Shown here: in pieces, positions 1-5,484 of the stretch
How the letters are laid out: each line of letters starts with the position of its first letter
Numbering within the stretch: the first letter of the stretch is position 1
NCBI GenBank assembly: GCA_020058465.1
Contig: JAGVDZ010000029.1
Coordinates: forward strand, 1 to 6,341
Source of the DNA: Parachlamydiales bacterium
GTDB taxonomy: Bacteria; Chlamydiota; Chlamydiia; Chlamydiales; SM23-39
DNA: 6,341 nt
Direction: 5' to 3'
Notes under the pieces: generated by a model
Databases searched by the model: none
Seen by the model: the letters and a program-made list of their open reading frames with translations, nothing else
What the model was told of the DNA's origin: nothing
Position numbers and translations under genes: made by a program

Positions 1-2
1 GC

Positions 3-1151
3 AGAGAGTATCAAAAGCTGCAAAAAGAAATTGATTGGCTCTATGCGTTTGGTTTGCGTATCCAAGATTTGCGTAAAGAGCTGCTCGATATTTCAGTTCG
101 GATGAGATTGAAGACATCACTACTAAAAATGTTGTCGGAGCTGGGAGACCGAGTCTTCCCCTTGCGTAAATCGAAAATTGAGCAACTGAGTCACCTTTTT
201 TTTCGCGATGTCAGTGAGTTTGTTCAGGAACATTTCGAGCTAGAAGAGCAAAGGGGGAAAAAGAAAGAGCCAGGATATCAGTTACGAGATATCATTCGAT
301 TTCTTCAGTCGACTGCGAAGGAGCTTGCTTTGAACAGTGTCACGTTTAAAGAAACTAGGGTGATCTTAAGCCGGTGTTGGGACTTCCTTCGTGCGGAAGA
401 TCAAGAAAGAAAGAAGCGAAGGCAGGAATTCCGAGAGACCTCTACGGTGAAAAGGCAACCCATCGAAGTTAAGCTCCAGGCGATGCGAGATCGAACCGAT
501 CCTTGGGAAAAACAAGACCTTGCTATGGCTTTGGAGGAGGTTCGAAAAGAGATCGGACGGCAGCGCTTCGATCGGAAAGATCAAGAGGCCCTCTTAGAGC
601 AGGTGGATCAGTTGTGGAGGCCTTTTAGAAGTCAAGAGGAGTTGGAATCCAGTCAAAGAGCTCTTGAAGTAGCCCACCGAAAAGAGAGGTACAAAGAAGT
701 TAGAAGTGAAGTTTTTGGAGCTATCGAGGCGTTGCAACAACGGTTGTCTAGCGATTCTGTGGCCACTCTTTTTGACGAGTATGCCAAAATTGAGAAGACA
801 GTCTCATTGACCACCTTGCAGAGGGCCGATCGGCAAAGAGTGGATCGGGAGCTTCGCTTATTACAGAGGCAACTCAATGATCGTAAAGAAACGGACTTAT
901 TAGGTGCTTCTGACGGAACCAAGCATTTGCTACAGGATTGTTACCTTGCTCTGGCGGCGAAAAAAAATGAGCGGAAGGGGGTTAAAGAAAAGCTCGATGA
1001 GTATCGAAAGCTGATCGGTGGCTCAGGTCTCGACTTTGAACAAGGGATGTATTATCAAGAGCTTGTGAGGCTTGAAAAAGAGCATCTGATTCGCATTGAC
1101 GAAAGGATTGAAGAAATTGAGGATAAGATTGACGAGCTGGAGCGCTCTTGA
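3..1151 (+). CDS. Charged coiled-coil protein of unknown function, 5'-truncated
   Basis: I do not recognise this family. The reading frame is open from the window edge (first full codon at base 3) to the TGA at 1149-1151, giving 382 visible residues. The real start lies outside the window; the TTG at 54 is an internal Leu codon. The protein is very rich in Glu, Lys, Arg, Gln and Leu, with only two Cys in the visible part, and has no signal peptide or membrane segment. Long amphipathic helices dominate. The last 33 residues (from YYQEL to ELERS) show regular Leu/Ile spacing typical of a coiled coil. A more mixed central part contains WEKQDLAMALEEVRKE. The likely location is cytoplasmic, with a structural or scaffolding role only guessed from composition. 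Its stop overlaps the nadD start (TTGA), so the two are probably co-translated. From memory, Chlamydia also has an uncharacterised gene (CT768) upstream of the iojap gene; homology to it is inferred from position only. Confidence 0.8.
   Translation, partial: REYQKLQKEIDWLYAFGLRIQDLRKELLDISVRMRLKTSLLKMLSELGDRVFPLRKSKIEQLSHLFFRDVSEFVQEHFELEEQRGKKKEPGYQLRDIIRFLQSTAKELALNSVTFKETRVILSRCWDFLRAEDQERKKRRQEFRETSTVKRQPIEVKLQAMRDRTDPWEKQDLAMALEEVRKEIGRQRFDRKDQEALLEQVDQLWRPFRSQEELESSQRALEVAHRKERYKEVRSEVFGAIEALQQRLSSDSVATLFDEYAKIEKTVSLTTLQRADRQRVDRELRLLQRQLNDRKETDLLGASDGTKHLLQDCYLALAAKKNERKGVKEKLDEYRKLIGGSGLDFEQGMYYQELVRLEKEHLIRIDERIEEIEDKIDELERS
1139..1142 (+). promoter_or_regulatory. Shine-Dalgarno supporting the nadD TTG start
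   Basis: GGAG lies 5 bases before the TTG at 1148, inside the end of the upstream gene. The rival in-frame start, GTG at 1181, has no purine-rich site before it. This favours the TTG start that overlaps the upstream stop codon. Confidence 0.5.
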
Positions 1152-1744
1152 CTGGTTTCAAGCCGTCAGATCCAAGACCCGTGGGTCTTTTTGGGGGGGC
1201 CTTCGATCCGATTCACTTTGGTCATTTGAATTTGGCTGTAGCTCTTTGGGAGACAGAGAGGTTTTCTAAAATTATTTTTTGTCCAGCTGCCTGTTCTCCC
1301 TTCAAGTTGGAGGCCCCTCCCGCAGTCTCGGGTGAACAGAGGGTTGAAATGGTCCGTTTGGCTCTTGCCTCCTACCCCTATTTTCAAGTTTCTGATCTTG
1401 AAATCAAACGACCTCCCCCATCCTATTCGATCGACACCGTCAGGGCCCTTCAATTAAGGGGCCCTCTTCGCCTTCTTCTTTCGGAAGAGAGTGCAGCCTA
1501 TCTTCATCTTTGGAAGGAGGCAGAGCTCCTCTTTCAAGTGGCGCCTCCCATGGTAGGGAGCTTCCTATGTTCGGATAGGCGACGATTGAATAACGAAAAT
1601 ATTCAATATGAGTGTGTGACCATACCTCATTTAGAGATATCAAGTACGAGGGTGAGACAGCGTCTCTGTGCTCAAAAGCCTTGTTGGCACCTTGTTCCAA
1701 AAGAAGTTCTAGAGTATATTTCTATGCATAATCTTTATAATTAA
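1148..1744 (+). CDS. nadD: Nicotinate-nucleotide adenylyltransferase NadD
   Basis: NadD transfers AMP from ATP to nicotinate mononucleotide, giving deamido-NAD, the penultimate step of NAD synthesis in the cytoplasm. The nucleotidyltransferase signature is clear: GGAFDPIHFGH at residues 16-26 (H23 and H26 bind the ATP phosphates), PSYSIDTVRAL at 91-101 and ISSTRVRQRL at 164-173. The end, LVPKEVLEYI...LY, is typical of the family, as is the length of 198 residues. Trp122, in LHLWKEAELL, probably matches the Trp that stacks on the nicotinate ring. Two usual motifs are altered: the G-x-D before that helix reads S-E-E (residues 112-114), and the later R-P-G is not obvious around SDRRRL. I chose the TTG start because it overlaps the upstream stop and has GGAG before it; GTG at 1181 would give a protein beginning MGLFGG and remains possible. 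nadD next to rsfS is a pairing conserved in many bacteria. It ends 3 bases before rsfS, in the same frame. Confidence 0.93.
   Translation: MTGFKPSDPRPVGLFGGAFDPIHFGHLNLAVALWETERFSKIIFCPAACSPFKLEAPPAVSGEQRVEMVRLALASYPYFQVSDLEIKRPPPSYSIDTVRALQLRGPLRLLLSEESAAYLHLWKEAELLFQVAPPMVGSFLCSDRRRLNNENIQYECVTIPHLEISSTRVRQRLCAQKPCWHLVPKEVLEYISMHNLYN
1442..1465 (+). repeat. GC-rich hairpin inside nadD
   Basis: AGGGCCC (1442-1448) is the reverse complement of GGGCCCT (1459-1465). Two more pairs (TT/AA) extend the stem inward past a single bulged G at 1458, leaving a 5-base loop CAATT. No T-run follows, so this is not an intrinsic terminator. It falls on codons for RALQLRGPL and may simply reflect codon choice. 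Confidence 0.35.
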
Positions 1745-1747
1745 ATT

Positions 1748-2155
1748 ATGAACCTTCAAGAAACTAAAGCTGCTTCAGGTGTATTAAATATAGTTTACAC
1801 GGTCTCTCAAGCCATTCATGATAAAAAAGGTAAAAATCTCCTAGCCTTGGATGTCAGAGGGCTTTCTTCTTTAACTGACTACCTTGTCATTGCAGAGGGG
1901 AATGTAGAAAGGCATGTCACTGCGATAGGTATGGCTGTGATTGAAACTATGAAGGCTAAACAATTAGGGCCCCTCCTCTACGAAGAAGGGATCAATTCAG
2001 GTGATTGGTTGGTTCTTGACTATGGAGAGGTCATGGTCCATATTTTCATGCCTGGCCTCAGGGAAAAATATCGGCTTGAGCACCTCTGGGAGGATAGCAG
2101 GCTTGTTCCTTTGCCCATTAAAGATTTAGATTTCGAAAAGCAATCAGGTGTCTGA
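1748..2155 (+). CDS. rsfS: Ribosomal silencing factor RsfS (iojap/YbeB family)
   Basis: RsfS binds ribosomal protein uL14 on the 50S subunit and blocks joining with 30S, lowering translation when nutrients are short. The family core is intact: LALDVRGLSSLTDYLVIAEGN (split here as LALDVRGLSS and LTDYLVIAEGN, residues 32-52), EEGINSGDWLVLDYGEVMVHIF (EEG at 79-81, GDWLVLDYG at 85-93, VMVHIF at 95-100) and REKYRLEHLWEDSRLV at 105-120. At 135 residues it is slightly long, with a short C-terminal tail (PLPIKDLDFEKQSGV) beyond the usual domain. The ATG at 1748 follows the nadD stop by 3 bases. A stop codon lies immediately upstream in frame, so the start cannot move upstream. No Shine-Dalgarno is visible in the AT-rich stretch before it, which instead carries a TATAAT. 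The gene ends 1 base before the preferred fabF start. Confidence 0.95.
   Translation: MNLQETKAASGVLNIVYTVSQAIHDKKGKNLLALDVRGLSSLTDYLVIAEGNVERHVTAIGMAVIETMKAKQLGPLLYEEGINSGDWLVLDYGEVMVHIFMPGLREKYRLEHLWEDSRLVPLPIKDLDFEKQSGV
2146..2150 (+). promoter_or_regulatory. Shine-Dalgarno deciding the fabF ATG start
   Basis: AGGTG sits 6 bases before the ATG at 2157. The other in-frame candidate, GTG at 2148, lies inside this site, overlaps the rsfS stop and has no purine-rich site of its own. The ATG at 2157 is therefore preferred, giving a protein that begins MKKRIVVTGMGVV. Confidence 0.5.
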
Positions 2156-2156
2156 G

Positions 2157-3410
2157 ATGAAAAAGAGAATCGTTGTCACAGGGATGGGTGTTGTTTCTTG
2201 CTTTGGCTCAGATGTAGATATGTTTTATCAATCACTGCTTCAGGGCAAGAGTGGAGCTTGTCCGATCGTGGACTTTGATGTTTCGTCTTACTCCACCCGT
2301 TTTGCTGCTTTGGTGTCCGATTTTGATGTAGGGGAGTATCTCGATAAAAAACAGGCAAGACGTGTAGATCCTTTCATTCGCTATGCGGTAGTTGCTGGGA
2401 AAAAAGCGCTGGAGCATGCGGGGATTGTAGAACATCTACCCCAGATCAATTTGAGTAGGGTGGGGGTGATCATCGGATCGGGCATGGGGGGGATGAGTAT
2501 CTTTTCAGATGGTGTTGAAACTTTGTTGCAGAAGGGATTTAAAAGGCTGACTCCATTTTTTATTCCATATATTATTACGAATATGGGGGGGGCTGTTTTG
2601 GCAATAGATTATGGTTTTCAAGGACCTAACTATTCGATTTCGACAGCTTGCGCAACGGCGAGCCACTCCATCTATGCTGCTGCTTCGGAGATTCAAAAAG
2701 GAGCTGCCGATGTCATGGTTTGTGGTGGAGTTGAAGCGCCGGTGACCCCTATTGGGCTTTCGGGGTTTATGGCGATCAGAGCCCTTTCAACACGTAACGA
2801 AGAACCGACCAGAGCTTCTCGTCCATTCGATTGCCATCGTGATGGCTTTGTCATGGGAGAGGGAGCGGCTGTCCTTGTGTTAGAGTCTTTAGAGCACGCT
2901 TTAGAAAGAGGAGCTCCTATCTTAGCTGAGTATCTAGGGGGGGCGAACAACTGTGACGCTTATCATATGACCGATCCACTCGAAGATGGCTCTGGAGTCG
3001 CGCGGTGTATAGAGAACGCTCTTCTGGATGCTGATGTCGCGAAAGAAAGGGTGAATTATGTCAATGCTCACGCTACATCGACTTTGGCGGGGGATCTTTG
3101 TGAAGTGAAGGCTCTGTTGAAGGTCTTTGGGGCCCATGCCAAGAATATTCGGATCAATGCGACAAAGTCGATGATTGGACATACCCTGGGCGCAGCAGGA
3201 GGCATGGCTTCGGTAGTGACAATCAATGCTATTTTGACTGGACGTTTGCATCCTAATCTGAATTTGGAAAATCCAGAACCTTTATTAAACGAGCTTGCTT
3301 GGGTGGGCTCTGACATGCAGCCGTGTGAGGTTGATGTGGGGCTTTGCAATGCATTTGGATTTGGAGGGCATAACGCAGTTCTGGCATGGGCCCCGTATCG
3401 CTCCAGGTAA
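2157..3410 (+). CDS. fabF: Beta-ketoacyl-ACP synthase II FabF
   Basis: FabF condenses malonyl-ACP with a growing acyl-ACP in the elongation cycle of type II fatty acid synthesis, in the cytoplasm. It is a thiolase-fold enzyme and works as a homodimer. With the ATG start it has 417 residues, normal for the family. The nucleophile is Cys165 in STACATASHS. His305 in VNAHATSTLAGD and His342 in KSMIGHTLGAAGG are the catalytic histidines, and Lys337 is the conserved lysine before the second one. These numbers fall within two residues of the E. coli enzyme. The N-terminal VVTGMGVVS and the C-terminal NAFGFGGHNA motifs are also present, so the enzyme should be active. A GTG at 2148 would add three residues (MSE), but it has no Shine-Dalgarno. 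The gene starts 1 base after the rsfS stop and lies 11 bases before the Nudix gene. Three Gly-Gly pairs are written with unbroken runs of 7-8 G. Confidence 0.97.
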   Translation: MKKRIVVTGMGVVSCFGSDVDMFYQSLLQGKSGACPIVDFDVSSYSTRFAALVSDFDVGEYLDKKQARRVDPFIRYAVVAGKKALEHAGIVEHLPQINLSRVGVIIGSGMGGMSIFSDGVETLLQKGFKRLTPFFIPYIITNMGGAVLAIDYGFQGPNYSISTACATASHSIYAAASEIQKGAADVMVCGGVEAPVTPIGLSGFMAIRALSTRNEEPTRASRPFDCHRDGFVMGEGAAVLVLESLEHALERGAPILAEYLGGANNCDAYHMTDPLEDGSGVARCIENALLDADVAKERVNYVNAHATSTLAGDLCEVKALLKVFGAHAKNIRINATKSMIGHTLGAAGGMASVVTINAILTGRLHPNLNLENPEPLLNELAWVGSDMQPCEVDVGLCNAFGFGGHNAVLAWAPYRSR

Positions 3411-3421
3411 AAAGATAGCCT

Positions 3422-3838
3422 ATGAAAGAAGAGTCCTTTGGTGTTATTCCTGTGGCGTATCAAGAGGGTGCGTGGCACCTTTTTTTGATCCAGCATATGA
3501 GATCGAAGTACTGGGGGTTCCCTAAAGGGCATCGAGAGGGTGATGAAAAACCATTAGATGCTGCGTTAAGAGAGCTTTTTGAAGAAACTGCCTTGAGGTG
3601 TAAAAGACTGATCATACAAGAGCCCTTTATAGAGGAGTATCAGTTTATGAAAAGAGGGGTCATGATTGACAAAAAAGTCTATTATTACCTCGCCGAGGTG
3701 ATAGGTACTCCGTGTCTACAAACTGAAGAAATACGAGATGGGAAATGGGTGACCCTGGAGAAGGGTTTAAGCATGGTTACGCATGATGAAAGTCGTCTGA
3801 TCCTTTTCTCCGTCGCTCGTCATTTAAGTGACGTATGA
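3422..3838 (+). CDS. Nudix hydrolase, probable diadenosine tetraphosphate (Ap4A) hydrolase
   Basis: Nudix enzymes cleave nucleoside diphosphates linked to another group, using divalent metal. The Nudix box runs from Gly36 to Leu58 of this 138-residue protein: G36-x5-E42-x7-R50-E51-L-F-E54-E55-T-A-L. The metal-binding glutamates E51, E54 and E55 are present. The usual Gly near the end of the box is Ala57, a mild change. WGFPKGH just before the box is typical of asymmetric Ap4A hydrolases, which split Ap4A into ATP and AMP. The gene following fabF in Chlamydia (CT771, as I recall) is reported to be such an enzyme, so position agrees with motif. Substrate cannot be fixed from sequence alone; an RNA pyrophosphohydrolase or another nucleotide polyphosphatase is the alternative. 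The ATG at 3422 lies 11 bases after fabF with only a distant AGGTA as a ribosome site. The stop overlaps the next start (ATGA). Confidence 0.88.
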   Translation: MKEESFGVIPVAYQEGAWHLFLIQHMRSKYWGFPKGHREGDEKPLDAALRELFEETALRCKRLIIQEPFIEEYQFMKRGVMIDKKVYYYLAEVIGTPCLQTEEIRDGKWVTLEKGLSMVTHDESRLILFSVARHLSDV

Positions 3839-5028
3839 AGTTTACAGTTCGAAAAAGCTTGTCTTGGCTTCTGCTGGCGTGGGCGACTTGCAATGTGTGT
3901 GTTGTCGTCGCGAAAGAGGGGATCGAGTATAGCCACCTTCTCGTGCCCCGCTCTTCTTCTTTTGGCTGGTTGATGGGGGAACACTCTGTTCATGTCGTCC
4001 AGATCGATCCGACTCTTTACGAAATCAAGGCAGTGAGAGCTTTAGACGATGGGCTTGGTCGTGAGACGGTATTTGCTATGCAAGAGCGTTATGGAGCTGT
4101 CGCTGCGATCAATGGAGGATTTTTCGCAGAAGGAGGGACTTGGGACGGTAGACCGTGCGGCGCGCTAAAGATCTTTAATTGGTTGAGCTTACCGACAAAG
4201 CCCAGAGGATGTATAGGTTGGAGCTTGGAGTCGACGATTTGCCCATGTATGGACCGCCTCGGTGTCAAAGTAGTTGTTGAGACAGGGCTCTACAGGATCT
4301 TAGCTGATGGTCTCAATCGGGATCGACAACAAGGTGAGATGATTGTCTATACTCCAAGTTTTCACAGATCGACACTCACAAGACCCGACGGGGAGGAAGT
4401 GCTTGTAGTAGGGGCTCAAATACAATCGATTGTCCCTTCTGGGAATGCTTCCATCCAGGACAATGGGTACGTTATATCGATTCAAGAAGAAAATCCCTAT
4501 TTTGGGCTATTTGAGCCTTTATCATCGGTTTCGATCAGATTTGAAACTGAGTCGTTGACGGGATGGACTACGTCTGACCAGTGGAGACATTGTGATTACA
4601 TTGTAGGGGGGACACCCTTATTATTGCACGATGGCTTGCGCGTTGTAGATTGGCAATCTGAGGAAGTCATCCAAAGTTTTTTGACGCATAGACATGCAAG
4701 AACTGCGATCGGGGTGTTGGAAAACGGACATTGGGTGTTTGTAGCTGTCGATCGGGAAACATATTTTGATGGTATGACGATGGAGGAGCTTTCCGACTTG
4801 ATGGCTGCACTTGGATGTGTGGATGCACTCAATTTAGATGGGGGGAAGAGCTCTACTCTTGTGTTTGACCAAGCGGTCAAAAATGTCTCGATGGGTGTTG
4901 AAGAGATGGATACAAGGAGCCAGAAAGCGCTCTGTCGGGTTTCGGACGCGATTCTAGCTATCCCGCGCTTGTCTGCATACCAAATATCAAGGAGTTTTAC
5001 AATTCCCTCACATCTCGATATGAAATAA
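3835..5028 (+). CDS. Secreted phosphodiester glycosidase family protein (NAGPA/DUF2233)
   Basis: The family removes sugars joined through a phosphodiester; the human member uncovers mannose-6-phosphate on lysosomal enzymes, while most bacterial substrates are unknown. An N-terminal signal peptide is clear: basic start (MKFTVRK), hydrophobic core at about residues 9-25, and a likely signal peptidase I site after VVVA (Ala26). No lipobox is seen. Conserved motifs follow in family order: AINGGFF (91-97), LNRDRQQ...IVYTP (160-174), GGTPLLLHDG (258-267), ARTAIG (288-293), DGMTMEEL (312-319) and ALNLDGGKSS (331-340). Seven Cys in the mature part (108, 126, 136, 138, 253, 328, 367) fit a disulfide-bonded exported enzyme. 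The length of 397 residues covers a full domain. The start overlaps the Nudix stop by 4 bases, so it is probably co-translated with that gene, and it ends the plus-strand run. Its last 21 bases overlap the end of the convergent minus-strand gene. Substrate and exact location (periplasm or beyond) are unknown. Confidence 0.88.
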   Translation: MKFTVRKSLSWLLLAWATCNVCVVVAKEGIEYSHLLVPRSSSFGWLMGEHSVHVVQIDPTLYEIKAVRALDDGLGRETVFAMQERYGAVAAINGGFFAEGGTWDGRPCGALKIFNWLSLPTKPRGCIGWSLESTICPCMDRLGVKVVVETGLYRILADGLNRDRQQGEMIVYTPSFHRSTLTRPDGEEVLVVGAQIQSIVPSGNASIQDNGYVISIQEENPYFGLFEPLSSVSIRFETESLTGWTTSDQWRHCDYIVGGTPLLLHDGLRVVDWQSEEVIQSFLTHRHARTAIGVLENGHWVFVAVDRETYFDGMTMEELSDLMAALGCVDALNLDGGKSSTLVFDQAVKNVSMGVEEMDTRSQKALCRVSDAILAIPRLSAYQISRSFTIPSHLDMK

Positions 5029-5424
5029 AGCATGAGTTTGGAGTGACTCAAGGATATCGCGTCCGCCGGGCAGCTCGTAGAGCCTTGCTAACTGTTGGAA
5101 GAGAAGATCTCCTGCTGAACTTTTCGGTGCTTTGGCGCTGCCAGACTGCACGTTATTTTTGATATTTGGTATTAGATGGGGAGGGGGGGCTCTTCGAATA
5201 GAGCAGATGAAGTTGGCAATATTGACGTAATGTCGTCGAATCTGGTGTTGTTTAGCTAGCAGATGTTCGATTGTTTCGATCGAACTGAGAAGTTGAGCAA
5301 AGCGTCGAATCTCCAAATCTCCTTTGTTTTCGATCGATAAATTCGTGGGATGGCCACTCTTGAGCACGAGGACTAGACCTATACTCGCAATGAGCAGTTG
5401 TAGGAAGCGCTGTAAATAGCTCAT
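5008..5424 (-). CDS. Small membrane-anchored hypothetical protein
   Basis: I do not recognise this 138-residue protein. Residues about 7-22 (FLQLLIASIGLVLVLK) form a single hydrophobic segment, either an uncleaved membrane anchor or a signal peptide without a clear cleavage site. The rest is soluble and basic, with a helical stretch RRFAQLLSSIETIEHLLAKQHQ in two pieces (40-50 and 51-61), a proline cluster APPPHLIP (79-86), a low-complexity SGSAKAPKSSAG (94-105) and a final helix-like part. Only one Cys (74) is present. The ATG at 5424 is the only usable start, since a TGA lies six codons upstream in frame; GAGG precedes it by just 2 bases, so the ribosome site is poor. It lies 46 bases after surE on the same strand, with an inverted repeat between them, and is probably co-transcribed. 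The position downstream of surE does not reveal a role. Its end overlaps the convergent glycosidase gene by 21 bases. Confidence 0.65.
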   Translation of the reverse strand: MSYLQRFLQLLIASIGLVLVLKSGHPTNLSIENKGDLEIRRFAQLLSSIETIEHLLAKQHQIRRHYVNIANFICSIRRAPPPHLIPNIKNNVQSGSAKAPKSSAGDLLFQQLARLYELPGGRDILESLQTHALFHIEM

Positions 5425-5457
5425 GGCCTCAACATGGTATCAGATGTCCAGGATATA

Positions 5458-5484
5458 TACACAAATGAACTCAAAATTTGTGTA
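5458..5484 (-). repeat. Perfect 9-bp inverted repeat across the surE stop codon
   Basis: TACACAAAT (5458-5466) and ATTTGTGTA (5476-5484) are exact reverse complements separated by 9 bases. On the minus strand the first arm covers the last surE codons and the loop begins in the TGA stop. No T-run follows, only TATATCC, so it is a poor intrinsic terminator. A transcript hairpin acting in RNA processing or attenuation, or a DNA operator, would fit; which one cannot be told from sequence. Confidence 0.55.

Noticed and set aside
54..56. TTG as the start codon of the first gene.
   Set aside because: The frame is open all the way to the window edge with the same charged composition, and no ribosome site precedes the TTG; it is an internal Leu codon of a truncated gene.
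3068..3532. A 154-residue minus-strand open frame opposite fabF and the Nudix gene, and similar long antisense frames elsewhere.
   Set aside because: They lie across well-supported plus-strand genes, have unconvincing composition and no recognised motif; they are shadow frames.
3886..3903. Possible lipoprotein lipobox around Cys19 or Cys22 of the glycosidase.
   Set aside because: The residues before these Cys (WAT and CNV) do not match the L-x-x-C pattern, and a good signal peptidase I site follows after VVVA.
5033..5050. Candidate terminator after the glycosidase gene (TGAGT and ACTCA arms with an 8-base loop).
   Set aside because: The stem is only 5 bp, there is no T-run, and it lies within the opposing gene. 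I do not support a terminator here.
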